DNA from: Semisulcospira habei
Lineage: Eukaryota; Mollusca; Gastropoda; Semisulcospiridae
Assembly: GCA_036245525.1 (NCBI GenBank)
Contig: BTPG01000001.1
Coordinates: 177,056,611 to 177,120,610, forward strand
DNA length: 64,000 nucleotides
Reading direction: 5' to 3'
Below are positions 36,861 to 46,825 of the stretch, one piece after another. The notes beneath the pieces are model-generated. The model was given only the letters and a program-made list of their open reading frames with translations, did not search any database and had not been told where the DNA came from. The position numbers and the translations under genes are program-made. The first letter of the stretch is position 1, and every line of letters starts with the position of its first letter.

Positions 36861-37038
36861 ACCATCTACTCTAGTAAATTCTATTTTTGCAACAACCTGA
36901 ATCTTTACACTGCCTGAAAGAAGATTATCTTGTATGACAGAAAAAGAGTTTTCTATCGATTCATAAACATTGTTACTATTAGATATAGGCAAGTCTGTTG
37001 TGTGAAACACGTTTCTTAAACCTTGAGCATTGTCCATC

Positions 37039-40000
37039 TTCTTCTTCTTCTTCTTCTCGAACGCCATCACACTTGAAGTTTGGCTCTCAAAATGAAATCT
37101 GTGGTCTTCTGTAGCGCCTTCACAGGCCCGTACAGTTTCTCTTGTAGAGTGGCGGGCTTCGGCCATATCTCCTCCCTCAGCGGCTGGTGGTTCCCACAGT
37201 CCTGGAGGATGTGCTCTGCGGTCTGCTCTGCTTCTCCACAAGGGCACAGGGGAGATGGCATGAGGTGGAAGCGTCTGTGCAGGTGGAAATTGAGTCGGTT
37301 GTGCCCGGTCCTCAGACGAAAGATGGTCACCTGCTCTTGTCTGGACAGCTGATGGTAACTGTCTAGGGGCCGTTGTGGTGGTCTGTACACAGACTTAATG
37401 ATGGTCTTCATCTCTGTGAAGCTGACTCCATTTTCATCTTGTTCTTTCTCTGCGCCCACTTTTGCCATTCTGTCAGCTTCTTCATTGCCGTAGATGCCAC
37501 AGTGTGAAGGGATCCACTGCAGCACCAGTCTGGTGCACTTGATGCTTTGCAGTGCCTCTTGTAGACGTGGCAGTTTGCTTGCTGTTGCTGCCTCAAGGAC
37601 AGACATGGCATCAGTAAGGAAGACAATCTGGGCATCAGGGTCTGCAGTGCCACTAAGGGTGTTAGCTGCGCGGACTATGGCTTCCACCTCAGCTCTGTAA
37701 TTTGTGCAGTGAAGGCCTGTTGGTACTGCCTGTGCCTGCCATTTTCCGTTTGGGTACTGAATGTACACCCCAGCCCCTCCATTCTGAACTGCATCTGTGG
37801 CTGATCCATCGGTGTATGCCCGTATCCATGCTTCCTGGGGATACTTTTCTTCGAGCATGGCCAGTGTCAGGGCTTTCTTGCTCACAGTGCTGTGCTCATC
37901 TCTGGTGGTGATGTAGGGTACCGTGGAAGAGATGGTGATGTTTTCTGGCTTACTTTCCCAAGGTGGAAGGTCGCTAGCAGGATTCAGAGCCTCTACCTGC
38001 GCAGGCAGCTTTGCCTGGTGTTTTCTCTGCAGTGCTCTCGTCTCCTTCACAAAGCTTGATCTTTTCAGTCTCCCTGAGGTTGGTTGTTTCATCCTAGCGT
38101 TCATAGGATGGTCTTTGGAAGACTTGACCTTTGTGGACTGTATCAAGGCTTTGCAATCTCTTCTCATGCGCAGGGGTGGGATGCCCGTTGTCTCTTCCAT
38201 CTTTTCAATTGGTGTGCATCTCATTGCGCCGGTGATGATACGCAGTGCCTGGTTCTGAACTCTGTCAATGGTCTGCTGGTGTGACTGGGCTGCCGTCAAC
38301 CATGCATTAGATCCATACTCAAGGTGTGGTCTCACTGTGCCTTGATATACATTTTTGAGGATCTTTTCATTGGCTCCCCATTGTGTTCCAGCCAGTTTTC
38401 TCATGATGTTCAGCTTTCTTCTAGCTTTCACTTCTGCATTCCAAATGTGCGGCTTCCACGTCAGCCTCTTGTCAAGGGTGACTCCCAGGTATGTCTGTTG
38501 GTCTTCATACCGCAGCGGGGTGTTGCCCAGTGTTAGGTTGCCAGCCTTTGCCTTGTTGGAGAGAGAGAAGAGTGTGGCTGATGATTTTTCTGTGTTGATG
38601 GTCACACACCAGTTGTTGGTCCAGTCTGTCAGCCTGTCCAGGGCTAGCTGCATCCTGTATGTAGCAGTTGTTGCATACTCATCTGTGCACCAGAGTACCA
38701 GGTCGTCTGCGTACAGGGCTGCGTGTACTCCTTTTGGTAGCTCTGGCACAAGGTCGTTGATGAAAAGTATGAACAGTGTCGGTGACAGGACTCCCCCCTG
38801 TGGCACCCCCTGACGCAACAGCACTTTTTTGCCACAGTACCCATCCACTGTCACACGGGCTCTGCGATTGTGCAGGTATGACTTGGTCCACCGGTACATA
38901 TTCCCTTGGATGCCACTGCGAAGGAGTTTCACAAGGAGACCATCCTTCCACACCTTGTCGAAAGCCTTCTGTAGGTCAATGAAGGCAGCTAATGTCACCT
39001 TCTGATCTTGAAAGGCATCTTCTATGACCTGTGCAAGGTGTGTTGTCTGGTCTTCTGTACTCTTGTAGCTTCTGAAGCCAGCTTGCTCTGGCACGATAAT
39101 GCTCTCAGAGTCCAGGTACCACTGCAGGCGCTTGTTGATGATGCGCTCCATGGTCTTGCACACACAACTTGTCAGGCTGATGGGGCGATAACTCAGGGCT
39201 TTGGACTTATTCTTCCCTTTCTTCAAAATTGGGATCATCCTGGCTTCCTTCCAGCACTGGGGTACCTGTCCTCCTCTCCAGCTGTGGTTAAAGATGTCCA
39301 GTAGCTTCATTAAGGCAGTGTTGCCAAGGTGTTGTAACATCTCGTTTGAGATGCTGTCTGGACCTGGAGATTTTTTCTTCTTCAGCTGTTTGATGGCCAT
39401 CTTCAGTTCTGGAAGGGTGATGTCCTTCTTCATTGCATCATGGATGTTCACATCTCTTGTTCTCTCTCTTTCTTCCTGTCTGATTTCTTTCGCAAGCATT
39501 CGTGGGACAGTGATGTCACTTTCTTTCGCATAGATCTGTGCAAACATGTTTGCAGCTTTCCTACCAGTCAGTGCTTTCCCTTCTTCTTCCAAGGTGATCT
39601 TCTGTTCCCTGATGCCCTCATCGTTCAACGCCTTGGTCAGTCTCCACAACTTCGTGGTGTCCCTGTCCATGTTTAGTCTTGCAGTCTTCTCTCTCCAACT
39701 TCTTCTTGTGCACTCCAACTTCATCTTCAGATACTGGGCCTTACTGTGTTGTAGCTTGGTGTTGTTTTCTTGGCTGGGGTTGGTTTCAGCGTCTTCTCTG
39801 GCCCTAGTGAGGTTGTCATGTGCTTTCTGAAGATCTGCGGTCCAGTATGGGGTGTAGTTTTTCCGGACCCCTCGAGGTATGGATTCCTTGGCTGCCTTAC
39901 TGATAATGTCATTAAACTCTCTGACCACATTGTTGCTGTATATGCATGGTACTGTGGTTTATTAGAGTGCGCTGTGCAGCCCAGTACCTCCGTCTTCAGC

Positions 40001-40603
40001 ACTCGGGGTTTCTGTCGGGGTTACCTCACCCTTAGCTCCTGGTCAAAAGGCCTTTCCTGAGAGCACAGGATGGTTTAGTTTTGGAGTATCCTTCTCCTAG
40101 ATGGATTGCCGGCCAAGGCTTATGGGTCCCATCTACTCAGGTTTTTCCTCGGAGTTTTCTTTCTCGAAGGAGATCTGCCAACCAAAGCTATCGAGCATAC
40201 CTGCCCGGATTTGTATAGGGTTTACTCCCCTAGCCTTTGCCTCTCCCAAGGCACCCACAAGGCAGTGGGGCTATTTACCCATAGCTGGGGATCTGGTTCA
40301 TGGGCATCAGGGCTTGTCCACACATCGATGGGCCTGCATGCCGCATGTCTGGGGGCCAGATCTCCTCCGAGTCCTCTGTAGTTCAGCCCGAGTCCGTAAG
40401 GTGCTCGGTTACCATGAGTCACCACGAGGAGGCACTACATGAGGCTTGTTGTTGGAGAGGCTGTGTACTGGCAGGGAGAGACTGACATGTTCTGCTCCCC
40501 TTTTCGCAAAACTGCTAGCCAGCGGTGGGAGCTGAAAGCGAGAGCGACAAGCACAGACGCTACACTACCACACTAGACGCATCACAACAACCATTTGACC
40601 CAC
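37039..40603 (-). mobile_element. I-type LINE with RNase H, inserted in Polinton 1 polymerase
   Basis: A 3.57-kb insertion with a (GAA)n 3' tail (ttcttcttcttcttcttc at 37039) and the 13-bp target duplication agcattgtccatc (37026-37038, 40604-40616). A 5' region of about 650 bp without coding potential precedes the ORF. It lacks an endonuclease domain, although the far 5' end and both duplications are present. Confidence 0.88.
37067..39928 (-). CDS. Reverse transcriptase-RNase H protein of the I-type LINE (endonuclease missing)
   Basis: A long unbroken frame of about 950 residues. It starts in the region that normally follows the endonuclease (IPRGVRKNYTPYWTADLQ). The RT then has FRSYKSTEDQT, LRQGVPQGGVLSPTLF and an intact LYADDLVLW box. 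The RNase H near residue 720 has AYTDGSATDA, NYRAEVEAI, FLTDAMSV and QWIPSHCGIYGNEEAD, carrying all catalytic residues. A zinc-type end (CPCGEAEQTAEHIL-DC) follows. An in-frame stop lies about 12 codons upstream of 39928, so no endonuclease is encoded. The intact RT and RNase H suggest a recent insertion. Confidence 0.88.
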   Translation of the reverse strand: MVREFNDIISKAAKESIPRGVRKNYTPYWTADLQKAHDNLTRAREDAETNPSQENNTKLQHSKAQYLKMKLECTRRSWREKTARLNMDRDTTKLWRLTKALNDEGIREQKITLEEEGKALTGRKAANMFAQIYAKESDITVPRMLAKEIRQEERERTRDVNIHDAMKKDITLPELKMAIKQLKKKKSPGPDSISNEMLQHLGNTALMKLLDIFNHSWRGGQVPQCWKEARMIPILKKGKNKSKALSYRPISLTSCVCKTMERIINKRLQWYLDSESIIVPEQAGFRSYKSTEDQTTHLAQVIEDAFQDQKVTLAAFIDLQKAFDKVWKDGLLVKLLRSGIQGNMYRWTKSYLHNRRARVTVDGYCGKKVLLRQGVPQGGVLSPTLFILFINDLVPELPKGVHAALYADDLVLWCTDEYATTATYRMQLALDRLTDWTNNWCVTINTEKSSATLFSLSNKAKAGNLTLGNTPLRYEDQQTYLGVTLDKRLTWKPHIWNAEVKARRKLNIMRKLAGTQWGANEKILKNVYQGTVRPHLEYGSNAWLTAAQSHQQTIDRVQNQALRIITGAMRCTPIEKMEETTGIPPLRMRRDCKALIQSTKVKSSKDHPMNARMKQPTSGRLKRSSFVKETRALQRKHQAKLPAQVEALNPASDLPPWESKPENITISSTVPYITTRDEHSTVSKKALTLAMLEEKYPQEAWIRAYTDGSATDAVQNGGAGVYIQYPNGKWQAQAVPTGLHCTNYRAEVEAIVRAANTLSGTADPDAQIVFLTDAMSVLEAATASKLPRLQEALQSIKCTRLVLQWIPSHCGIYGNEEADRMAKVGAEKEQDENGVSFTEMKTIIKSVYRPPQRPLDSYHQLSRQEQVTIFRLRTGHNRLNFHLHRRFHLMPSPLCPCGEAEQTAEHILQDCGNHQPLREEIWPKPATLQEKLYGPVKALQKTTDFILRAKLQV

Positions 40604-40651
40604 AGCATTGTCCATCATTTTTATTTGTCCGACAAAATAATAATAGAAAAA

Positions 40652-40984
40652 TTACACTTTATGTAATACCACTTTATTGACTGTAACACTGTTAATATAA
40701 ACATTTAGTTTGCGTAGTTGTTGAAATATCTGTTCACAAAGTATCTCAAACCATTTATTATTTTTAACTCTTAAGGTAGGAGTCCTAAAATCAACTGTCA
40801 AACACTCCACATCCGCTTGCGCTGAATGCTCATCAACATAATCTAAAGTCATATTATATGAGAAATATATTGCTGTTGGTTTTAAGACGTTTATGTCAGG
40901 CTGTTTGGAAGGTGTTCTTATCTGATTAAAGTGCACAACATCTTTGAAGCAGTGTGTGATGTCAATAGTTTGTCCGTCCGTCAT
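40652..40984 (-). CDS. Polinton gene E, about 110 residues, copy 1
   Basis: Intact small gene between polymerase and ATPase, starting MTDGQTIDITHCFKDVVHF at an ATG directly after aataaaa. The C-terminal half is well conserved with copy 2 (QLRKLNVYINSVTVNKVVLHKV), while the middle differs more. No membrane segment or known motif. Position between replication and packaging genes gives no clear function; DNA-binding or capsid cement are only guesses. Confidence 0.65.
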   Translation of the reverse strand: MTDGQTIDITHCFKDVVHFNQIRTPSKQPDINVLKPTAIYFSYNMTLDYVDEHSAQADVECLTVDFRTPTLRVKNNKWFEILCEQIFQQLRKLNVYINSVTVNKVVLHKV

Positions 40985-41026
40985 TTTTATTGGACAAAAC
41001 AAAAGTATAAATTAATTTACTAATCC

Positions 41027-42003
41027 CTACCCTGTGGGCTGATCTGTCTTTAAGATAAGCTTTAAATGCTTAGTTGATTTCAGTTTCTTTTTCACATCAT
41101 CTCGTTCATGTTTATTTGGTATGACGTCGTTCTCTCTGAGACAGTCTTCAAAGCTGTCATGATCCTTACAGTAAAACAAACAGATAAACTTTAACTGTTC
41201 TCGAAAATCTTTCAGTACAGCATTATATTTTTGAGTGAGAATCCATACACTGATGTTTGTATGTCTGCCACTAAAAGCCACCCCCCACCCGGGTCTGCCC
41301 TGGGGGACTTGGGTGGGGTTAGGTATTTTTTAGTTCCCAGGGTCACCCTGGTCAGCCCCACAGGGTGGGTTTTTCTCTCTATTCTGGGGCATGTGTTTCT
41401 GTCTACCCTTTGTCCATTCACCTGTATTTGCCTTTTTAAAACTCTCCCTACTGTCTGCACTGCCTGTAGCTCTTGATATTGGATGTGTGTTGCTAAATGG
41501 TCTTAGCTTTATTTATGCCCCATGTTGTAGGTTTATTTAATGTATTTGACCGGCTGGCGACATACATTCAATTTTCTGTTTAGTTTTTTTTCACAATCAG
41601 TGCAGGCACGTCCTGAGAAAGCCTTGTTGCTGTCGGGACGTTAAGCAATGTACAATCAATCAACTAAAAGCCAGTTCTGCCAGTGTGTTTCTTTTCTTGA
41701 CAATGTCTTTTTCTGCTGAGCAGTCATCTGCAATAAACAAGGTTGACTGTCCTTCAAATTGCTTGTAAAAATACAGCAGGTAGTCATTCAGTTTTTTTTT
41801 TCAGGGTCGACTAAGTAAATGTTGCTGTCAGACCAAATGAATAAACGGTTGTGATAAGCTTTGTTGTGTTTTATTGTAGGACAAAATATTACTATGTTTT
41901 CGAAATGGTATATGTATCTTGTTTGTAAGACATCAAGTACAAATTCAGTTTTCCCACAGCCAGTGGCACCACAAAACAAGCCACAGTGTGGGTCGAGTGT
42001 CAT
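41027..42003 (-). pseudogene. Polinton packaging ATPase (A32/FtsK-type), copy 1, split by a SINE
   Basis: The N-terminal part (from 42003) has Walker A GATGCGKTE and NIVIFCPTIKHNKAYHNRL. An extra T in a poly-T run near 41795 shifts the frame after DPEKK. A SINE (41281-41662) then separates the middle from the C-terminal part (41280-41027: NISVWILTQKYNAVLKDF and FYCKDHDSFEDCL). In this family the ATPase drives the genome into the capsid. Copy 2 is uninterrupted. Confidence 0.88.
41281..41662 (+). mobile_element. SINE-like element, copy 3 (in Polinton 1 ATPase)
   Basis: 382 bp, same family and orientation as 36479-36860, with the 11-bp target duplication actaaaagcca (41270-41280, 41663-41673). 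Confidence 0.88.
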
Positions 42004-42030
42004 TAAGTTCATTTTAATACAGAATATAAT

Positions 42031-43311
42031 TTAATACAAGTCTCCACTTAGTCTACTGTCTGCAATATTGAGTTGTGCATCATAAATCAGATACAAATAT
42101 ATGTTTATTGCTCCTCCTGTTTCAGTCTTTTTTTGTATCTGAATTGTTATTCCGTCACTGCCGTTTTCAACAGTACGTCCTGACCCATGTAAAAAGTCAT
42201 CATCTGTACTGCGAAGGTCTAACCACAGTGCATACTTATTTGTCAGGTATTGACCAATTCTTACGTCATACAGATGTAAATCTTTACACGCCATGTTTGC
42301 CGGTTTTTCTCTAAGTCTTCCACCCGCCCATTTTGTGATCTCATCATAGTGTTGGTAAGGTTGCATTCCAGAAGCGTACACTTGATTAGGACGTCCCTCA
42401 ATCGTACAGGATAAATGTGTAATCTTTGGATTGTAAAACTTTTCTGAATCCCGTTGGAATGGATTTTTTGGTTCAATAAACAACATCAGTATACCTTTCA
42501 GTGACCTGGCAGGTGTGTTAAGGTTTATGTTCCACATTGTATCAGCTTTGTCTTTGGGTATTGTACTGTGTCTTATCACGCGGTCATAATAAATTGGAAG
42601 TCTTGACTGATATTGATTTTGTATGAGTCTGGCAAGTTCAGTGTGTGTGACAATTTCGTATTCCAAGGAAATGTTTGAGATCTTGTATGTTGCATCTGGG
42701 TCAGTTGTTTTGATAACTTTTGCAAAGTCATTAAAGGTTAGTTCAAAACTCATACGGTCATTCAGTGCTCCTTGGTAATAAGGCAAGTGTGTTGTGAGGA
42801 TTTCAAATTCAAGTGGAATGTAAAATCTATTACCATATGTATCTGCTAATATAACGTCCTCAATTGCAGATGTTGATTTGTCTGCCGCGTCAATTCTAAG
42901 TTTTGCAACGTTTGAGGACTGTATGCCTTGGTAAACACGATCTTCTCTTTCTTGTCGTGTAAGCCAAAGGTCTTTGTAGCAGTAAAACACGTCAGCATCA
43001 TCAAGACTAAACACTTCCTGTCCTTCAAGTTTTACTTTGATGGTCTTAACAATTGCTCTGCCAAGATTGTCAACTAGTGTTCTGTTTGCATCTGATTCTG
43101 ATGAAAGTTCAATATTAAATGCAAGACGAGCAGTGCCAGGAACAATAACATCATTGGGACCCAGGTTTGGAAACTTGACAGTAAGGGTTTGGTTCTGGTC
43201 TATGGTACTTGGATTGTTTGTGATGACAATTGATTGCCTAATGCCCTTAACACCAAGAGGCTCACGTAGTTTTCTGTATGGGTCTAACTTTGATCCGTAG
43301 GACTGTGTCAT
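42031..43311 (-). CDS. Probable Polinton major capsid protein, copy 1 (intact)
   Basis: A 426-residue frame without breaks, starting MTQSYGSKLDPYRKLREPL at the ATG just after aataaa. It is beta-rich with no membrane helix, and contains PLEFEILTTHLPYYQGAL, RMSFELTFNDFAKVI and NINLNTPARSLKGILMLF. Size, place next to the ATPase and general pattern agree with the double-jelly-roll capsid protein of Polintons, but I cannot confirm the fold from sequence alone. Copy 2 is about 85% identical but carries a SINE. It diverges from gene G with only 41 bp between the start codons. Confidence 0.6.
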   Translation of the reverse strand: MTQSYGSKLDPYRKLREPLGVKGIRQSIVITNNPSTIDQNQTLTVKFPNLGPNDVIVPGTARLAFNIELSSESDANRTLVDNLGRAIVKTIKVKLEGQEVFSLDDADVFYCYKDLWLTRQEREDRVYQGIQSSNVAKLRIDAADKSTSAIEDVILADTYGNRFYIPLEFEILTTHLPYYQGALNDRMSFELTFNDFAKVIKTTDPDATYKISNISLEYEIVTHTELARLIQNQYQSRLPIYYDRVIRHSTIPKDKADTMWNINLNTPARSLKGILMLFIEPKNPFQRDSEKFYNPKITHLSCTIEGRPNQVYASGMQPYQHYDEITKWAGGRLREKPANMACKDLHLYDVRIGQYLTNKYALWLDLRSTDDDFLHGSGRTVENGSDGITIQIQKKTETGGAINIYLYLIYDAQLNIADSRLSGDLY

Positions 43312-43352
43312 TTTATTATGCAAAAATCAAAAATATTAAATTAATAAAAACA
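43312..43352. promoter_or_regulatory. Short divergent promoter between capsid gene and gene G, copy 1
   Basis: 41 bp, almost all A/T, with aataaaa next to each start codon (ATAATAAA-ATG leftwards, TTAATAAAAACA-ATG rightwards). Copy 2 has the same design at 59680-59719. Both transcripts must start inside or very near this interval. Confidence 0.5.
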
Positions 43353-44552
43353 ATGGCAGCGGGAGGATTTAATCATGATGAAATTGAAATGGATGTCATG
43401 GATGACTATGATACCAGTGCAACAGATATGACTGTAACTACTTCTAGTATGTATCACGAACTGTTAAAAGACAAAGTAAACTCATTTTATGACAGTATTG
43501 GTGTCCACCCAGATGTAATAGATCCTAATCAGTTTGAATATGATAAAGGACACTTATTTGTAAATACAGACAGAGGAAAAGTACATCTAACCCATAAAAA
43601 CAATGCTGCTAAGTTTAGAGCTTTAAGTACAATTAAAACTGATGTAGGTGGTGAGGCAGCACTGCAGCGTTACCTTGGTGTTGGTTCTAGTAAAAGGTTG
43701 ACACCGAGACTTGTTACTGTGCTTCACGACACTCAAACAAGATTGCCAACAGGACAAGATATTGAAATGACTGAGGTAAAAAGACTGCCAGAAATAGCAA
43801 ACACAGTAATACAAGAAACCTCATTTACTGATGAAGTAATGAAAACAATAGATGATCCACCTTTGTCAATGCGAGAGATTATGGGGTTGGATAAATCATT
43901 GCAGACAATCAGAGGTGAGATGGTAAATAATGTTGCCAAACTGGGTGAGCTTGATAATCAAATAGAAAGAGAAAAGGAAAAATTAGCAACTGCAGATGAG
44001 GAGAATCTTGACACAGAAATAAAAGAAAGAATACAACACAGATTAAATGATTTGTATATAGAAAGATCAGGACGATTAGAAGTGATTAGTATTGGAAGAC
44101 AAAAACTGAAAACACAGGTCAACAGGATTAGAGAAACTATTCAAAAAATACTTCACGAAGACACAACATTGGCAGAGAGATTGAAAACACTTTTCAGAGA
44201 GCAGGGTATCACTATTGCGAGTTTAATTACTGCTCTTGGATTTATTATCAGTACTGTTGTGTTGGCTGTCTCTGGTGGTGGCGCCCCTCCTCCACCAACA
44301 CCTCCAACTCCATCAGACCCAAAAGATTTACAGTCATGGGTAAAAAAACAATTAACACACATATCAGACTTGCTTAAGAAATTGGCTCTGAAAGCAATGG
44401 ATGCATTGCCTGGCATTATAGGCACAGTTGTCAGTTGGCTTATCAGTACAGCAGCAAAGGTAGTGGGGTTTATGGCAGAACATGTGTTTGTCTTTTTGGT
44501 GACAGTAGGAGGGTTGATGGTGGGTTATTTAATGAAACAGGTAAAGAAGTAA
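43353..44552 (+). CDS. Polinton gene G, coiled-coil protein with two membrane segments, copy 1
   Basis: Unbroken 399-residue frame from the ATG at 43353 (MAAGGFNHDEIEMDVMDDYD). The N-terminal third is mixed, then a long helical region (residues about 190-280, ELDNQIEREKEKLATADEE) predicts a coiled coil. A hydrophobic segment follows (SLITALGFIISTVVLAVSGG), then a Gly/Pro linker (GGGAPPPPTPPTPSDP) and two more hydrophobic stretches (GTVVSWLISTAAKVVGFMAEHVFVFLVT, then the YLMKQVKK end). The copy 2 version is highly similar. The design suggests a virion membrane or entry-type protein, but no named family is recognised. Confidence 0.68.
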   Translation: MAAGGFNHDEIEMDVMDDYDTSATDMTVTTSSMYHELLKDKVNSFYDSIGVHPDVIDPNQFEYDKGHLFVNTDRGKVHLTHKNNAAKFRALSTIKTDVGGEAALQRYLGVGSSKRLTPRLVTVLHDTQTRLPTGQDIEMTEVKRLPEIANTVIQETSFTDEVMKTIDDPPLSMREIMGLDKSLQTIRGEMVNNVAKLGELDNQIEREKEKLATADEENLDTEIKERIQHRLNDLYIERSGRLEVISIGRQKLKTQVNRIRETIQKILHEDTTLAERLKTLFREQGITIASLITALGFIISTVVLAVSGGGAPPPPTPPTPSDPKDLQSWVKKQLTHISDLLKKLALKAMDALPGIIGTVVSWLISTAAKVVGFMAEHVFVFLVTVGGLMVGYLMKQVKK

Positions 44553-46066
44553 TATACCTAATCCAGTGAGGCCTATTACCAATGCAGTTCTCTCTGACTC
44601 ATGTGTGTTTGATGACAGTACTGGTGATGGTACTTGCCTGGAATGATCTTCCTAAATCATTGAGATACAGTGAGTCTAGTGCCAGTTTTAAACACAGTCT
44701 TAAAACCCATCTTTTCCCACTTTGATTATCAGTGTTCATGTATTTAGTCATAATTCTGTTCTTTTGTGTAATTGTACATGTGGCTTTGTCACTTTTTGTG
44801 TAATATTTGTATGTTTTGTTCATATGTACGGCGCCTAGAGCATCTTACCATGTATTGGCGCCTTATAAATCTTCCTTATTATTATTATTATTATTATGGT
44901 ACTGGGGCTGGTGCCGGTGCAGGTGACGGTGCCGGGGCTGGGGCTGTTACTGACATTACTGCCTGTACGGGTGGTGATGATACTGGGACTGGTGTTATTA
45001 ATGGTTGTAAATGTGTGTTTACTGATTTATTGAGTCATAATTTCTGACCACGACCTGCAACAATTATTTCATTATTATAATTTGTTATTGTCCCCATTTG
45101 TAATTGAAGGTCAGATGGTAACATGTATAACCCGATGCCAACTACAAAGTCAACTTTTGATCTGGCATATCTAAGTACGTCTTGATAGCGTTGTATGCTT
45201 GATGGGAGATCTACTGTTGAGTTAATTGAATCTTCTAGATTTGCAAGAAACTGTTTTTGTGCCTCAAATTTACCACTCCCGTTTAAAATATTTGATTTTG
45301 TTAGTGATTGTGCTCCTAGTAAACACCACACATATGTTCTGATAGACTCATTTATGCGCTCGACTCCCGCTTGAGTAAATCTGTCACTCTTGTCTAAAAT
45401 AAATGTGGTCCACGCATTAGACTGTTTCTGTTCTATTGATCCTAACCAGACTTGTGATTTTGATGAGAATGAAGTGTAACCAGGGTAATAATCTTGTGGG
45501 TATTGTCTGTGACTCATAGCGTAATACAATGTACCCATGCCGTTGTGGTCATCAAGTTTTTGTGTGAAGTCATACTTAGTGCTTATGTTAAACTCATTAC
45601 AGATCCGTTCAAACGCTTTCATATCCATGGGATTGTTAAACCTGTTGAAACTGGATTCAGTGGGTAGTGGAGTATGCAGTTCTGACAGTATTCTTCTTAA
45701 TTGGTAATACGTGTGGAAACGGTAGACAGACCTAATCAGTTTGTTTGAGTGATTCAAATGGTCTGTAAATGAAACACAGCAGCCTGTAGTAGAACACAGT
45801 ATGGCAAAGTTAAGTTGGTTTTGAAACATCTGTAGTGGGTTTGAGGACCACTTTCTTGCAGTAGCATCGTCTGTTATTGGAGGGTTTAGGTAATGGTCAA
45901 ACAGGTTGGGTACTTTGACTTGAAATAGATCTTGTTCTGTCACAGCAATATCAAGTTGATTTAGTTGAATTGTTTTCTGTTTATAAGTAGGTACGACATT
46001 ATATTTGGCATCCACGTTAAATTGAAATGTGTTTGTAGTGACACTTGTTGGTGATTTAAATTCCAT
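44529..46066 (-). pseudogene. Polinton gene H, copy 1, tail lost to a stop and a CR1 insertion
   Basis: The frame starts at 46066 (MEFKSPTSVTTNTFQFN) and is open to a TGA at 45037-45035, where copy 2 has a glycine codon. Downstream the Pro/Ala-rich linker region remains as gctggtgccggtgcaggtg-type repeats but is interrupted by a CR1-like fragment (44635-44895). The original end, judging from copy 2, lies near 44529 and overlaps gene G's end. About 340 residues are preserved, including NQLNFAILCSTTGC and HTYYQLRRILSELHTPLP. Function unknown. Confidence 0.7.
44635..44895 (+). mobile_element. CR1/L2-like LINE 3' fragment
   Basis: A 261-bp insertion flanked by atggtact (44627-44634, 44896-44903) and ending in (att)n. 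Its first 90 bp encode the last residues of a CR1-type RT (AWNDLPKSLRYSESSASFKH, then LKTHLF and a stop), followed by a short 3' region (ggcgcctagagcatcttacc, ggcgccttataaat). Severe 5' truncation is typical of this group. Confidence 0.82.
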
Positions 46067-46094
46067 CGTGTTCTTTTTATATGAGATAATAAAA
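46067..46094. promoter_or_regulatory. 28-bp divergent start region between genes H and I, copy 1
   Basis: cgtgttctttttatatgagataataaaa separates the ATG of H (-) from the ATG of I (+). Copy 2 has only 24 bp (62196-62219) with the core ttttttatatgagataataaaa. A TATA-like tract lies in the middle. Too short for ordinary separate promoters. Confidence 0.5.
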
Positions 46095-46805
46095 ATGTTT
46101 ATTACCTTAACAAATCTTGACACAAGCAAACCAGTGTGGTTAACTAATGGGATTGATAATCGTGATGGTAGCAAGGCTGTAGCTATCCATGAAATGTTTT
46201 ACACTGTAAAGTGGTTTAATGTAACAGATGATAATTATTTTGTATATGGAACTCTTGATGGTGGAAAGAAGAGTGATGCTTTACAATCTGGGTATTATGA
46301 CTTTTGTACTTTAGCTGAATGGTTTCAAAATGAATTTAAAATAAAAGCAACTATAAATCAGGCTGACTTACTTGTTACATTAGAATTTCCGAAAGGTAGT
46401 CAGTATTCATTATCAGATAGGCTTGTAACGCTACTTGGTTTTTTAGGCCAAGTAATAATACATCCAGATGAGGATTGGTCATTATCAGACGAAGGTCTAT
46501 TGAAACCAAATAAACAAAAAGTAATTGGAAGATATCCCATCAATTTGCCAGTACACACAGTACTAAATGTTTATTTAAAAGAACTAAACACAACTGAAAA
46601 TGTACACAATGGAAAACCTTCAACTTTGTTAAGATGCTTTCCACCAGGAACTGCTCCCTATTGTGAAAGTGTGGTTGTTAGATTTCCTGTGCAGTTTAAA
46701 AAATTAGGTTCCAGTTTCTTTGAATCACTGTGTTTATCTGTGACTAATCAGGATGGCAAACCAGTTGTGATGCATGATTTTAGTGTTGTGTTAGAAGTGA
46801 AATAA
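46095..46805 (+). CDS. Polinton gene I, penton-like minor capsid protein (inferred), copy 1
   Basis: Intact 236-residue frame starting MFITLTNLDTSKPVWLTNG; the ATG follows aataaaa. The first 50 residues are nearly identical in copy 2, the middle (residues 55-150) is diverged, and the end is again conserved (HTVLNVYLKELNTTENVHNG, STLLRCFPPGTAPYCESVV, MHDFSVVLEVK). The 'GYYDFCTLAEWF' box, the NVY...LLR box and the C-terminal beta pattern resemble Polinton minor capsid (penton) proteins, though weakly. The variable middle may be an exposed loop region. Confidence 0.5.
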   Translation: MFITLTNLDTSKPVWLTNGIDNRDGSKAVAIHEMFYTVKWFNVTDDNYFVYGTLDGGKKSDALQSGYYDFCTLAEWFQNEFKIKATINQADLLVTLEFPKGSQYSLSDRLVTLLGFLGQVIIHPDEDWSLSDEGLLKPNKQKVIGRYPINLPVHTVLNVYLKELNTTENVHNGKPSTLLRCFPPGTAPYCESVVVRFPVQFKKLGSSFFESLCLSVTNQDGKPVVMHDFSVVLEVK

Positions 46806-46825
46806 TTTTATTTTTGTTGATAAAA

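Larger units (their letters stand above)
33230..40618 (-). pseudogene. Protein-primed family B DNA polymerase, copy 1, broken by LINE, SINE and point lesions
   Basis: This would replicate the element. The start is at 40618 (ATG right after aataaa), but after about five codons a LINE (37039-40603) intervenes. Next come 37025-36858, a SINE (36479-36860), then 36463-35258 with the exonuclease DFESL motif and the CWICEKHL ... DHDHITGRYRG nuclease-like insert. A frameshift follows near 35265 and a TAG at 35178-35176. The polymerase part (35136-33835) has YVDANNLYGFA (motif A), but motif B reads NNACFCKTMEN where copy 2 has FGK. After another frameshift in a poly-T run near 33900, YTDTDS (motif C) is at 33865-33638. 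Clearly non-functional. Confidence 0.88.

Noticed and set aside
42075..43300. Plus-strand frames of 79-87 codons inside the capsid gene
   Set aside because: Antisense shadows of the conserved capsid frame; not conserved as independent proteins.
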